Made by a program: the position numbers and the translations under genes
Source: an uncultured Sphingomonas sp.
GTDB taxonomy: Bacteria; Pseudomonadota; Alphaproteobacteria; Sphingomonadales; Sphingomonadaceae
Assembly: GCF_913774285.1 (NCBI RefSeq)
Contig: NZ_CAJYHX010000005.1
Span: 1 to 34,005, forward strand
Length of the DNA stretch: 34,005 bases
Reading direction: 5' to 3'
The notes under the pieces: generated by a model
Told to the model about the DNA's origin: nothing
The model's input: only the letters and a program-made list of their open reading frames with translations
Database searches by the model: none
Part shown: piece by piece, positions 1 through 8,862 of the stretch
Layout: the number at the start of each line of letters is the position of its first letter
How positions within the stretch are numbered: the first letter of the stretch is position 1

Positions 1-17
1 TATTCCCGAAAACGCAA

Positions 18-50
18 AACGCCCTCCTTCCGCTGGGGAAGGAGGGCGTT
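18..50 (-). terminator. Rho-independent terminator of rne
   Basis: A perfect 14-bp stem (18-31 with 37-50) closes a 5-nt loop. Read on the minus strand it is followed by two T4 runs within 11 nt. It begins 22 bases past the rne stop codon, so it is the natural end of the rne transcript. The plus-strand side has no T tract. Confidence 0.85.
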
Positions 51-72
51 CTCGCGTCGGCTGTAACGGGTG

Positions 73-2748
73 TCAGGCGCCGAAGGTGCGCTGCCACCAG
101 CCGCGACGCGGGGTTTCGGTCGAGGTGCTTTCCTCGGTCGCTTCCTCCGCAGGGGCGGGTTCGGCGGCGGGGGTTTCCTCGGCGACCGGTTCCGCCGCTG
201 CCTTCGGCGCGGGCTTCTTGCGGACGCGCTTGGGCTTGGCCGGGGCTTCGGCTTCGGCCGCAGGGGCTGCTTCCTCGGCGGCCGGTTCGGCGGCGACCTT
301 CGGTGCGGCCTTCTTGCGGACGCGCTTCGGCTTGGCCGGAGCCTCGGCCTCGACCGCAGGAGCCTCGGCAGCGGGCGCTTCCTCGGCCACCGGCGTCTCG
401 ACCGTCTCGGTCACGACCGGCGCGGCCTTGCGAGCGCGCGGACGGCGGCGGGTCTTGGGCGCTTCGGCTTCGGCTTCGACCTCGGCGATGACCAGCGGCG
501 TGGTGACCGGCGCGGCGTCGCCCGCCTCGATCGGTTCGGCGATGGTCAGCGGCTCATCCGCGGCGTCGTCCGAAGCGTCCTCGGCCGCAGCCTCGATCGC
601 GTCGTTCGTGCCACCCTCGTTCCGGCGACCGCCACGGCGACCGCGACGTCCGCGACGGCGGCGACCGCCTTCGCGCGGCTCCGACTCGGTCGCGTCGACC
701 GGCTCGGCGGCCTCGTCCTCAGCCTGCTCGTCGGCGTCCTCGGCTTCCGTCTCTTCGGTGTGCTCGGCATGGTCCTCGCCCTCGCCATGCTCGCCCTCGG
801 CACCGCCACGGTTGCGGCGGCCACGGCGACGGCGACGGCGCTTGCGGCCACCACCTTCGCCCTCTTCGCGCGGCTCGCGGGGAGCAGCGGCTTCGGTCGC
901 GGCCTCCTCGGCCTCTTCCTCGTCCTCTTCTTCCTCGATCTCATCGATCAGATCGTCCTCATCCTCCTCGACGGGGAGGAGCATGTCGATCTTGGGCGCA
1001 TAGGCGGGCGGCGGGCCCGACGCCTCGACCGTCATGCGCGCACCCTCTTCCTCGCGGTCGGGGATGATCTCGACGGTCACGCCATAGCGATCTTCGATCT
1101 CGGCAATATCGGCGCGCTTGCGGTTCAGAACGTAGACGGCGGCTTCCTGGCTGGCGCGCAGCGTCAGGATCGAACCGCGACCGCGCGCGGCCTCGTCTTC
1201 GATCAGGCGCAGCGCCGACAGGCCCGAGGACGAGGCGGTGCGGACCAGGCCGGTGCCTTCGCAATGCGGGCAGGGGCGGGTGGACGCTTCGAGCACGCCG
1301 GTGCGCAGGCGCTGGCGGCTCATTTCCATCAGGCCGAAGGACGAGATGCGGCCGACCTGGATACGGGCGCGATCGTTCTTCAGCGCCTCCTTCATCGCCT
1401 TCTCGACCTTACGGACGTTGGACGAATGATCCATGTCGATGAAGTCGATCACGACCAGGCCCGCCATATCGCGCAGGCGGAGCTGGCGGGCGATTTCCTG
1501 GGCGGCCTCGAGGTTGGTAGCGGTCGCGGTCTGCTCGATATTGTGCTCGCGCGTCGAGCGGCCCGAGTTGATGTCGATCGAGACCAAAGCCTCGGTCGGG
1601 TTGATCACCAGATAGCCGCCGGACTTCAGCTGCACCACCGGATGGTACATCGCCGACAACTGCTCCTCGACCCCGGCGCGCTGGAACAGCGGCACCGCAT
1701 CGGCATATTGCCGCACCTTGCGGGCATGGCTCGGCATCAGGAGCTTCATGAAGTCCTTGGCCTGGCGATAGCCGTCCTCGCCCTCGACGATCACCTCGTC
1801 GATGTCGCGATTGTAGATGTCGCGGATCGCCCGCTTCATCAGGTCGCTGTCGCCATAGACGAGCGCGGGCGCGGACGAGGTGAGCGTCTTCTCGCGGATC
1901 TCGTCCCACAGCCGGGCGAGATAGTCGAAGTCGCGCTTGATCTCGGTCTTGGTGCGCTGGAGGCCGGCGGTGCGGACGATGCAGCCCATCGAGGCGGGCA
2001 GCTTAAGGTCCGCCATGATGCCCTTGAGGCGCTTGCGATCGGCGGCCGAGTTGATCTTGCGCGAGATGCCGCCGCCATGCGCGGTGTTCGGCATCAGCAC
2101 GCAGTAACGACCGGCGAGGCTGAGATAGGTGGTCAGCGCCGCACCCTTGTTGCCGCGCTCTTCCTTGACGACCTGGACCAGCAGTACCTGACGCCGGCGG
2201 ATCACGTCCTGGATCTTGTAGCGGCGGCGCAGATTCATGCGGCGCTGGCGCAGCGCCTCGGCCTCGTCGCCATTGCCGCCACGACCGCGACGGCGGCGGC
2301 CGCTCTGGGGCGCGTCCTCGCCTTCCGAGGCTTCTTCGTCGTCCTGCGCGCGCTCGACCATCTCGACGCCGTCTTCGTGATCGTCGTGATCATGGTCGTG
2401 ATCGTGGTGATCGTCGTCGTCGTCCCCATCGGCTTCGCGCAGCGCGGCTTCCTGCGCGGCATGCTCGGCCTCTTCGCGCAGCAGGGCTTCGCGATCTTCC
2501 TTGGGGATCTGGTAATAGTCGGGATGGATTTCCGAGAAGGCGAGGAAGCCGTGGCGGTTGCCGCCGTAATCGACGAAGGCCGCCTGCAGCGACGGTTCGA
2601 CGCGGGTCACCTTCGCGAGATAGATATTGCCCTTGAGCTGCTTGCGCTCAGCGGACTCGAAGTCAAATTCCTCGATTCGATTCCCTTTGACGACGGCCAC
2701 ACGGGTTTCTTCCCGGTGGCGTGCGTCGATCAGCATACGCATGGTCAT
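73..2748 (-). CDS. rne: Ribonuclease E/G family protein (RNase E)
   Basis: This 891-residue endoribonuclease starts mRNA decay and processes rRNA and tRNA precursors; in this group it is the scaffold of the degradosome. The N-terminal S1 domain (about residues 35-215) is split by an acidic and His-rich insertion (about 93-175, with an Asp/His tract at 108-126). The catalytic DNase I-like part carries D392 (SIDINSG) and D435 (VVIDFIDMD), spaced as D303 and D346 of E. coli. The zinc-link CPHCEG (C493, C496) joins the dimers. The C-terminal half is disordered, rich in Arg, Glu and Ala, with a duplicated KPKRVRKK block, and ends in RGWWQRTFGA. I chose the start at 2748 because GGAGA lies 8 nt upstream and the homologous sequence begins at MTMRMLIDA; the frame stays open 46 codons further upstream, but that stretch does not look like protein. 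It is divergent from the amidase gene, a common alphaproteobacterial arrangement. Confidence 0.97.
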   Translation of the reverse strand: MTMRMLIDARHREETRVAVVKGNRIEEFDFESAERKQLKGNIYLAKVTRVEPSLQAAFVDYGGNRHGFLAFSEIHPDYYQIPKEDREALLREEAEHAAQEAALREADGDDDDDHHDHDHDHDDHEDGVEMVERAQDDEEASEGEDAPQSGRRRRGRGGNGDEAEALRQRRMNLRRRYKIQDVIRRRQVLLVQVVKEERGNKGAALTTYLSLAGRYCVLMPNTAHGGGISRKINSAADRKRLKGIMADLKLPASMGCIVRTAGLQRTKTEIKRDFDYLARLWDEIREKTLTSSAPALVYGDSDLMKRAIRDIYNRDIDEVIVEGEDGYRQAKDFMKLLMPSHARKVRQYADAVPLFQRAGVEEQLSAMYHPVVQLKSGGYLVINPTEALVSIDINSGRSTREHNIEQTATATNLEAAQEIARQLRLRDMAGLVVIDFIDMDHSSNVRKVEKAMKEALKNDRARIQVGRISSFGLMEMSRQRLRTGVLEASTRPCPHCEGTGLVRTASSSGLSALRLIEDEAARGRGSILTLRASQEAAVYVLNRKRADIAEIEDRYGVTVEIIPDREEEGARMTVEASGPPPAYAPKIDMLLPVEEDEDDLIDEIEEEEDEEEAEEAATEAAAPREPREEGEGGGRKRRRRRRGRRNRGGAEGEHGEGEDHAEHTEETEAEDADEQAEDEAAEPVDATESEPREGGRRRRGRRGRRGGRRNEGGTNDAIEAAAEDASDDAADEPLTIAEPIEAGDAAPVTTPLVIAEVEAEAEAPKTRRRPRARKAAPVVTETVETPVAEEAPAAEAPAVEAEAPAKPKRVRKKAAPKVAAEPAAEEAAPAAEAEAPAKPKRVRKKPAPKAAAEPVAEETPAAEPAPAEEATEESTSTETPRRGWWQRTFGA
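201..392 (-). repeat. 96-bp tandem duplication within the rne C-terminal coding region
   Basis: Two copies of about 96 bp (201-296 and 297-392) each encode an AEAPAKPKRVRKK-type block with Ala/Glu-rich flanks. The period is 32 codons, so the frame is kept. The second copy is diverged at its upstream-gene side. It adds a second basic patch to the disordered tail of RNase E. Confidence 0.7.
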
Positions 2749-3240
2749 TGATGATTCTCCGGGCGCGCCGGCACAGTTCCTCGAGGGAATGGGGCGCGAG
2801 CGCGCGATACAAGAAGCGCATCCGGCGGCCGACGAGGCCGGTCCGGGTGGCGCGGGTTTCAAAAACTGCTGTTGCTGCACGGGCACGAGCGGACCAGCGG
2901 TCCCCTTGCTCCACCATCGCCACGCTGCCGGCCGCGAAGGCCTGGCGATGCGGACGGTGGGGAAATTGCCTCATGCGAACGTCAACCTGAACTGTCGCGA
3001 CAAAGAAGCGTCGCGTGCCTGATCCGGCGCAGTGCCGGAAGCATATCCTGCCTAGCACCGCTATGTCGTTGCGGCAACCGGCTCGGCTTTGGAAGATTTG
3101 GTTCCCCCGCGCGCCACAAAGCATTTGGGAGGATTTCGATCCCTCGCCCTAGCAAATGGTTCTTCGCATCCGGTTAACCAAGTCCTCCGGTTCGATTTGG
3201 AGGCTGGACCGGCCGCGGGCGGGCGCGGCATAGCGAGGCC
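2749..3240. promoter_or_regulatory. Divergent intergenic region: rne leader and amidase promoter region
   Basis: This 492-base stretch between rne (minus) and the amidase (plus) has no credible gene. It contains the rne Shine-Dalgarno (GGAGA near 2756-2760), a small perfect hairpin at 2891-2903 (GGACC/GGTCC) and a 10-bp perfect palindrome at 2993-3002 (TGTCGCGACA). On the minus strand a TTGACG box lies at 2980-2985, next to the palindrome; I see no clear -10 hexamer. If transcription of rne begins near there, the mRNA leader is over 200 nt. RNase E genes are often autoregulated through long leaders in other bacteria; that this one is, is inference. Confidence 0.4.
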
Positions 3241-4143
3241 ATGTCCTGGATGCTGTTCCTGATCGCCGGCTGGCTGACCGGTCTGCCCGGCTGGATCGGG
3301 CTGGCCGAGCAGGTGCGGGTGGAAGAGGGCGCGCTGGTTGTGCCCCTGGAGGGCGATGCGGGCCCGCGTTTCGCCTGGCGCGCGGAGGACTACAGCGTCA
3401 GCCTCGCCATGCCCGAGCCGGTGGCGGCAAAGGGCGGCCCGCTGCCCTCCGTGCAGGGCGCGGCGGGGCTGCCGCTGGTGGTGCTCGATCCCGGCCATGG
3501 CGGGCGCGATCCCGGCGCGCCGGGGGTCGACGGCATCACCGAGAAGGCACTGACGCTGGAGGCCGCGCGTGCGATCCGCGACGCGCTGCTCGCCTCGGGC
3601 CGGGTGCGGGTGGCGATGACGCGTGACGATGATTCGTTCGTGCCGCTGCAGCAGCGCACCGATATCGGCCGCCGGCTGGGCGCGGCGCTGTTCCTGTCGC
3701 TCCACTGCGACAGCGCGGCCGATCCACTCGCGGCGGGCGGCACGCTCTACACCCTGTCCGAAGTCGCGTCGGACAAAGAAGCGGCGCGCATGGCGGCGCG
3801 CGAGAACCGCGCCGACCTGCTCGCCGGCGTCGATCTGGGGAGCGAGCGCGCAGACGTGGCTTCGCTGCTGATCGACCTCGCCCAGCGCCGTACCATGGCG
3901 GTCTCCGCGCGCTATGCAGACCTGCTCGCCCGCGAGGTGGCACCCGCGATGCGGCTGCATGCGCGGCCGCGGCGGATGGCGGCGCTGATGGTGCTCAAAG
4001 CCCCCGACATGCCCTCGGTGCTGTTCGAGCTCGGCTATGTCTCCAACGCCGAGGATGCGCAGGCGCTCGGTTCGCCGGAGGCGCGTGCACGGCTCGGCGC
4101 AGCGGTGCGCCGGGCGACCGAAATCTACCTCGCCACGCGCTAG
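3241..4143 (+). CDS. N-acetylmuramoyl-L-alanine amidase, Amidase_3 family
   Basis: This 300-residue zinc hydrolase cleaves the bond between N-acetylmuramic acid and L-alanine in peptidoglycan, in the periplasm, typically at division. A hydrophobic N-terminal segment (residues 1-22) looks like a signal sequence but has no positive charge. The Amidase_3 domain runs from about 78 to 298 with the expected zinc ligands and catalytic Glu: H86 (LDPGHGG), E101 (GITEK), H155 (LSLHCDS) and E263 (LFELGYVSN). AmiC-type enzymes have a full AMIN domain ahead of the catalytic domain; here only about 55 residues remain, so AMIN is reduced or absent. The ATG has a GAGG three bases upstream, which is closer than usual. 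PBP1A follows after 65 bases in the same direction, a common pairing in Alphaproteobacteria. Confidence 0.92.
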   Translation: MSWMLFLIAGWLTGLPGWIGLAEQVRVEEGALVVPLEGDAGPRFAWRAEDYSVSLAMPEPVAAKGGPLPSVQGAAGLPLVVLDPGHGGRDPGAPGVDGITEKALTLEAARAIRDALLASGRVRVAMTRDDDSFVPLQQRTDIGRRLGAALFLSLHCDSAADPLAAGGTLYTLSEVASDKEAARMAARENRADLLAGVDLGSERADVASLLIDLAQRRTMAVSARYADLLAREVAPAMRLHARPRRMAALMVLKAPDMPSVLFELGYVSNAEDAQALGSPEARARLGAAVRRATEIYLATR

Positions 4144-4208
4144 GCCGGGACAAGCGGCGGGCGCGGCTCCCTTCCTTCCGCCCGAAAAGGTGCTACACCG
4201 CGCGCCGC

Positions 4209-6710
4209 ATGGCCGACGGCGACACTCCCCAAACCATCCGTATCGAACGCGAGCCCGGACGCTGGGCGCGGCTGCGGCGGCGCTGGTGGTTCCGCATGCT
4301 CGCGATCCTGGCGCTGCTCGCCGGGCTGCTGGTGTTCGCCGTGTGGCTGCTCGTCGCGCGCGACCTGCCCTCGGTAAACAAGCTGCGCAGCTACGAGCCG
4401 CAGCTGCCGAGTTATGTGCGCTCGGCCGATGGCGCGCCGATCCATGCCTATGCCCAGATGCGCCGCGTGCAGTTGAGCTACAACGAATTCCCGCCGCTGC
4501 TGGTCCGCGCCTTCATGGCTGCCGAAGATCGCACCTTCTTCTCGCACCACGGTCTCGATTTCCCGGGCTTGGTGCGCGCGGCGGGCGAGGGCATCATTCG
4601 CGGCAAGACGCCGCGCGGCACCTCCACCATCACCCAGCAGGTCGCCAAGAATCTCGCGGTCGGCAACGAGGCGAGCTACACCCGCAAGCTCAAGGAGGCG
4701 ATCCTCGCCTGGCGGATCGAGGACACGCTGTCCAAGCCGCAGATCATGGAATTGTACCTCAACGCCATCGAGCTGGGGCGTAATTCCGGCGGCGTGGCGG
4801 CGGCAAGCGAGGCCTATTTCGGCAAGCCGCTCGACAAACTGAGCCTGGCGCAGATGGCCTATCTGGCGATCCTGCCCAAGGGTCCCGCCAATTATGATCC
4901 GGACCGCAACACCCAGCGCGCACTCGATCGCCGCAACTGGGTGCTGGGCGAAATGCTGCGCAATGGCTTCATCAACCAGGCGCAGCATGACGAGGCGGTG
5001 GCATCGCCGCTCGGCACCGTGCCGCGCCAGACGCCGCGCTTCGAGCGGGTCGGCGGCTATTTCGTCGAGGAAGTCCGCCGCCAGCTCGCCCGCCAGTTCG
5101 GCGAGAAGCGCGAGGATGGGCCCTACAGCGTCTATGACGGGGGCCTGTGGATCCGCAGCTCGCTCGATCCGAAGCTCCAGGCGTACGCCCAGCGGGCGCT
5201 GCGCGACGGGCTGCTGCGCTATGATCGCGGGCGCGGCTGGTCGGGGCCGATCGGCAAGGTGCAGTTCGAGGGCGATGGCTGGTATTCGGCCTTTGTCTCC
5301 AAGAATATCGGCGTCGACTACGACAATTGGCGCGCCGCCGTGGTGATCGCGCGCGATTCGCGGGGGCTTCAGCTCGGCTTCGACGATGGCGACACCGGCA
5401 CGCTGCCGGAAAGCGCCGCGCAGATGCCGATCCGCGGCAAGGGCGGCCATGCCTTCGATGCGATCAAGGTCGGCGACATCCTCGCGGTGGCGCCGGAGGG
5501 CGGCAGCTGGAGCCTGCGCAGCGTGCCCAAGGTGTCGGGCGGCATGGTCGTCGAGGATCCCTCGACCGGCCGCATTCTGGCGATGCAGGGCGGCTTCGAT
5601 TCGCGGCTCCAGGCATTCAACCGCGCGACACAGGCGACCCGCCAGCCGGGATCGACGATCAAGCCGATCGTCTATGCCGCGGCGCTCGAGAACGGGATGA
5701 CCCCGGCTTCGATCGTCGTCGATGGGCCCTTCTGCGTGTGGCAGGGCGCGGGGCTCGGCCAGAAGTGCTTCCGCAACTTCGGCAATGCCCGCGGCGCCGG
5801 TCCGCACACGCTGCGCTGGGGCATCGAGCAGTCGCGCAACCTGATGACGGTGCAGATCGCCAACGCCATCGGCATGGACAAGGTGGTCGACACGATCCAG
5901 CGGCTCGGCGTCTCCAAGAACCGGCTGCCGCCCTATCTCTCCTATGCGCTGGGCGCGGGCGAGACGACGGTGCTGCGCATGGTCAACGCCTACTCGATCC
6001 TGGTGAATCAGGGCCGCGCGCTCAATCCGACGCTGATCGACTTCGTCCAGGATCGTCGCGGCAAGGTGATCTTCCCCGCCGGCTGGCGCGCCTGCTCGGG
6101 CTGCAACGCGCGCGACTGGGACGGCAAGGCGATGCCGCGCCCGATCGTCCGCGCGCGCCAGGTGATCGATCCGATGGTCGCCTACCAGATGGTCCACATC
6201 ACCGAGGGCGTGATCCAGCGCGGCACCGCGACCGTGCTGCGTGACCTGAACCGCCCGATGATGGGCAAGACCGGCACCACCACGGGCCCAACCGATGTGT
6301 GGTTCGTGGGCGGCACCCCGCAGATGATCGGCGGGCTGTATCTCGGCTACGACACGCCATCGAACCTCGGCGGCTATGCGCAGGGCGGCTCGATCGCCGC
6401 GCCGATCTTCAAGGAGTTCGCGGTTCCCGCCTATGAAGGGCTGGATCCGCTGCCCTTCGTCGCGCCGCCGGGCATCCGCATGGTGCGCATCGACCGCGGC
6501 AGCGGGCGCCCGGTCCAGGGCGGCTGGCCGACCGACGATCCGCTCTCCTCGATCATCTGGGAGGCCTTCCGGCCGGACACCGATCCGCGCCGCACCCGCC
6601 GCACCGCCAACACCGAAGCGGCTCCAGCCGCCGCAGCCGCCCCAGCGCAGCGCAAGGCCGATCGCCAGGGCGACAGCGACTTCTTGCAACAACAGGGCGG
6701 AATCTACTAG
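4209..6710 (+). CDS. mrcA: Penicillin-binding protein 1A (bifunctional transglycosylase/transpeptidase)
   Basis: This 833-residue class A PBP polymerises and cross-links peptidoglycan from the inner membrane. A basic cytoplasmic tail is followed by one membrane span (about 30-50). The GT51 transglycosylase domain (about 75-245) has catalytic E106 in AAEDRTFFSHHG, the TSTITQQVAKN motif (138-148) and the KLKEAILAWRIE helix. The transpeptidase domain has the SxxK nucleophile S482 (GSTIK), SRN at 542-544 and KTGT from K687. Between them lies an OB-like region typical of PBP1A. The C-terminal tail of about 40 residues is rich in Ala, Pro and Arg and probably disordered. The start is backed by the homologous N-terminus, although no clear Shine-Dalgarno precedes it. 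The gene lies between the amidase and prfB, a gene order conserved in many Alphaproteobacteria. Confidence 0.95.
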   Translation: MADGDTPQTIRIEREPGRWARLRRRWWFRMLAILALLAGLLVFAVWLLVARDLPSVNKLRSYEPQLPSYVRSADGAPIHAYAQMRRVQLSYNEFPPLLVRAFMAAEDRTFFSHHGLDFPGLVRAAGEGIIRGKTPRGTSTITQQVAKNLAVGNEASYTRKLKEAILAWRIEDTLSKPQIMELYLNAIELGRNSGGVAAASEAYFGKPLDKLSLAQMAYLAILPKGPANYDPDRNTQRALDRRNWVLGEMLRNGFINQAQHDEAVASPLGTVPRQTPRFERVGGYFVEEVRRQLARQFGEKREDGPYSVYDGGLWIRSSLDPKLQAYAQRALRDGLLRYDRGRGWSGPIGKVQFEGDGWYSAFVSKNIGVDYDNWRAAVVIARDSRGLQLGFDDGDTGTLPESAAQMPIRGKGGHAFDAIKVGDILAVAPEGGSWSLRSVPKVSGGMVVEDPSTGRILAMQGGFDSRLQAFNRATQATRQPGSTIKPIVYAAALENGMTPASIVVDGPFCVWQGAGLGQKCFRNFGNARGAGPHTLRWGIEQSRNLMTVQIANAIGMDKVVDTIQRLGVSKNRLPPYLSYALGAGETTVLRMVNAYSILVNQGRALNPTLIDFVQDRRGKVIFPAGWRACSGCNARDWDGKAMPRPIVRARQVIDPMVAYQMVHITEGVIQRGTATVLRDLNRPMMGKTGTTTGPTDVWFVGGTPQMIGGLYLGYDTPSNLGGYAQGGSIAAPIFKEFAVPAYEGLDPLPFVAPPGIRMVRIDRGSGRPVQGGWPTDDPLSSIIWEAFRPDTDPRRTRRTANTEAAPAAAAAPAQRKADRQGDSDFLQQQGGIY

Positions 6711-6791
6711 CGAGGCCGCCGCACCCTATATGGCATGACATCGCCGCATCGTCTGGGATGCGGCCGGCGGATACTTCGGAAGGTTTGGAAC

Positions 6792-7919
6792 ATGCGCGCT
6801 GAAGCGCAGGCATATGTCGACAAGATCAACGCGGCCCTCGCGCTGCTGCGCCGCTCGCTCGACTGGGACCGCGCGCTGCGCCGCCTCGACGAGCTGAACG
6901 CGCGCGTCGAGGATCCGACGCTGTGGAACGACGCCAAGAAGGCGCAGGACGTGATGCGCGAGCGGCGTCGCCTCGACGAATCGATCAGCGCCACCCGCGC
7001 GATCGAAAGCGAGCTGAGCGACACGGTCGAGCTGATCGAGATGGCCGAGGCCGAAGGCGACGAGGAAATGGCTGCCGACGGCACCGAGAGCCTGCGTGCA
7101 CTCGCCGAGCGCTCCGACGCCGACAAGGTCAAGGCGCTGCTATCGGGCGAGGCCGATGCCAACGATACTTATGTCGAGATCAACGCCGGTGCCGGCGGCA
7201 CCGAATCGAACGACTGGGCTGAAATGCTCCAGCGCATGTACACGCGCTGGGCAGAGCGCCACGGCTACAAGGTTGAGCTCGTCGACTATCACGCCGGCGA
7301 ACAGGCGGGAATCAAGTCCGCGACGCTGCTTTTCAAGGGCGAGAACGCGTACGGCTATGCCAAGACCGAGAGCGGCGTGCACCGGCTGGTCCGCATCAGC
7401 CCGTTCGATTCGAACGCGCGCCGCCAGACCAGCTTCGCCAGCGTCTGGGTCTATCCGGTGATCGACGACAATATCGAGATCGAGATCAACGAGAGCGAGC
7501 TGCGCATCGACACCTATCGCGCCTCGGGCGCGGGCGGCCAGCACATCAACACCACCGACTCGGCGGTGCGCATCACCCACTTGCCGACCGGCATCGTCGT
7601 GCAGTGCCAGAACCAGCGCTCGCAGCACAAGAACCGGGCCGAAGCCTTCAACCAGCTCCGCGCCCGCCTCTACGAGCGCGAGCTGGCCGAGCGCGAAGCG
7701 GTGGCCGACGCGCAGAACGCCACCAAGACCGATATCGGCTGGGGCCACCAGATCCGCTCCTACGTGCTCCAGCCCTATCAGCTGGTGAAGGACCTGCGCA
7801 CCGGCGTCACCTCCACCGCGCCGAGCGACGTGCTCGACGGCGATCTCGACAGCTTCATGGCCGCCGCGCTAGCACAGCGCGTGACGGGCGAGGCCGTCGC
7901 GGTGGAGGATGTCGATTGA
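6792..7919 (+). CDS. prfB: Peptide chain release factor 2
   Basis: This 375-residue factor ends translation at UGA and UAA codons. The N-terminal helical domain (about 1-110) is followed by the codon-recognition domain with S203-P-F205, the RF2 type of tripeptide. The GGQ loop (G248-Q250, [19 protein letters not shown] region) enters the peptidyl-transferase centre. The reading frame stays open 19 codons further upstream to 6735, but 6792 is preferred because GGAAGG lies 8 nt upstream and homologues begin with MRAEAQ-like sequence. The frame is continuous: there is no in-frame TGA near codon 26, so the autoregulatory +1 frameshift of E. coli prfB is absent. The downstream lipoprotein gene starts within the last codons. 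Confidence 0.97.
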   Translation: MRAEAQAYVDKINAALALLRRSLDWDRALRRLDELNARVEDPTLWNDAKKAQDVMRERRRLDESISATRAIESELSDTVELIEMAEAEGDEEMAADGTESLRALAERSDADKVKALLSGEADANDTYVEINAGAGGTESNDWAEMLQRMYTRWAERHGYKVELVDYHAGEQAGIKSATLLFKGENAYGYAKTESGVHRLVRISPFDSNARRQTSFASVWVYPVIDDNIEIEINESELRIDTYRASGAGGQHINTTDSAVRITHLPTGIVVQCQNQRSQHKNRAEAFNQLRARLYERELAEREAVADAQNATKTDIGWGHQIRSYVLQPYQLVKDLRTGVTSTAPSDVLDGDLDSFMAAALAQRVTGEAVAVEDVD

Positions 7920-8689
7920 GCTTGCGCGCGCGGCCCCTGCTGCTCGGCGTGACGCTGCTGCTGGCGGCGTGCGACGGCAGTCCGCGGGCGGTGCGCAACG
8001 AGCGCCATGATCCGGCCAATTCGGGCTTCCCGGCGGCGGACCGGCCGGTGGCGACGATCGTCTCTTCGCGCTGGTCGAGCGAGGAAGAACGCGACCGGCT
8101 GAACGAGGCGAGCAAGGTGATGGACCTGGCCGGCATCAAGCCGGGCATGACCGTCGCCGATATCGGCGCGGGCGAGGGCTATTACACGATCCGCCTCGGC
8201 CAGCGCGTCGGCGCCAAGGGGCGGGTGGTCGCCGAGGACATCGTCCCCGATTACATCAGCGCGCTGGCGACGCGGGTGGTGCGCGAGAAGCTCGACAATG
8301 TCAGCGTGCGGCTGGGCCTGCCCGCCGATCCGCGGCTGCCCGAGAACAGCTTCGATCGCGTGCTGATGGTGCACATGTACCACGAGATCGAATCGCCCTA
8401 CGAGTTCCTGTGGCGACTGCGGCCGTCGCTGGCGCCGGGCGGGCAGGTGATCGTGGTCGACGCCGACCGCCCGACCGAGAATCACGGCACGCCGCCGGCG
8501 CTGCTCAAGTGCGAGTTCGCGGCCGTGGGCTATGCCCAGGTGTCGATGCTGCCGATGCCTTCGGCGGGCGGCTATATGGCGGTGTTCGAAGCACGCGGCG
8601 AACGGCCCGAGCCCGAGACGATCCGCGCCTGCAAGTCCGGCGCGCATGCCAAGGCGGTGACGCCGAAGCCCAACGGCGCGCACGAATAG
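7916..8689 (+). CDS. Exported lipoprotein with a class I SAM methyltransferase fold (COG4798-like)
   Basis: This 257-residue protein has an N-terminal lipoprotein signal ([19 protein letters not shown], lipobox LAAC, lipidated C19), followed by a Rossmann-type methyltransferase domain with motif [17 protein letters not shown], then VVAEDI and MVHMYHEI. I place the start at TTG 7916: GGAGG at 7904-7908 is well spaced and the TTG overlaps the prfB stop (TTGA). No ATG in frame would keep the signal peptide. Asp at position +2 after the Cys would mean inner-membrane retention under the E. coli Lol rule; whether that rule holds here is unknown. Proteins like this are known as predicted methyltransferases with signal peptides, but their substrate and how SAM would be available outside the cytoplasm are not known to me. 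Translational coupling to prfB is likely. Confidence 0.82.
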   Translation: MSLRARPLLLGVTLLLAACDGSPRAVRNERHDPANSGFPAADRPVATIVSSRWSSEEERDRLNEASKVMDLAGIKPGMTVADIGAGEGYYTIRLGQRVGAKGRVVAEDIVPDYISALATRVVREKLDNVSVRLGLPADPRLPENSFDRVLMVHMYHEIESPYEFLWRLRPSLAPGGQVIVVDADRPTENHGTPPALLKCEFAAVGYAQVSMLPMPSAGGYMAVFEARGERPEPETIRACKSGAHAKAVTPKPNGAHE

Positions 8690-8699
8690 CGCACTCTTA

Positions 8700-8809
8700 A
8701 GCCCCTCCCCTTCAGGGGAGGGGTTGGGGTGGGGCAGGGTCTCACCGAGACCAACAAAGGTTCTGGAATCCCTCCACCCCCGACCCCTCCTCCAAGGAGG
8801 AGGGGCTTA
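8700..8809. repeat. Paired palindromic element upstream of ileS
   Basis: Two perfect 22-nt palindromes, each of two 10-bp arms around a 2-nt loop, lie at 8702-8723 and 8784-8805. Each carries a G-rich tail pointing inward, so the whole is an imperfect inverted repeat whose ends read taagcccctcc and ggaggggctta. The middle of about 45 nt is unrelated to the middle of the copy inside ileS. The arms differ between palindromes but pairing is kept. The element fills almost the whole gap between the methyltransferase and ileS. Confidence 0.85.
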
Positions 8810-8862
8810 GAAGAAGAGCAGGGATGACTTCCCCGCGCACACCGGCTAATCCCGCGCGACCC

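Noticed and set aside
70..2751. Long open frame of 893 codons on the plus strand antisense to rne
   Set aside because: It is a GC-bias shadow of rne: its product is low-complexity Arg/Gly/Leu sequence with no domain, while the minus frame has complete RNase E motifs.
4140..6692. Open frame of 850 codons antisense to PBP1A
   Set aside because: Same cause: high-GC third positions keep the antisense frame open. The product is rich in Arg, Ala, His and Asp without any motif, and PBP1A is certain on the plus strand.
6792..6900. Programmed frameshift in prfB
   Set aside because: The frame is continuous from the ATG and has no TGA near codon 26 or slippery CTTTGAC sequence.
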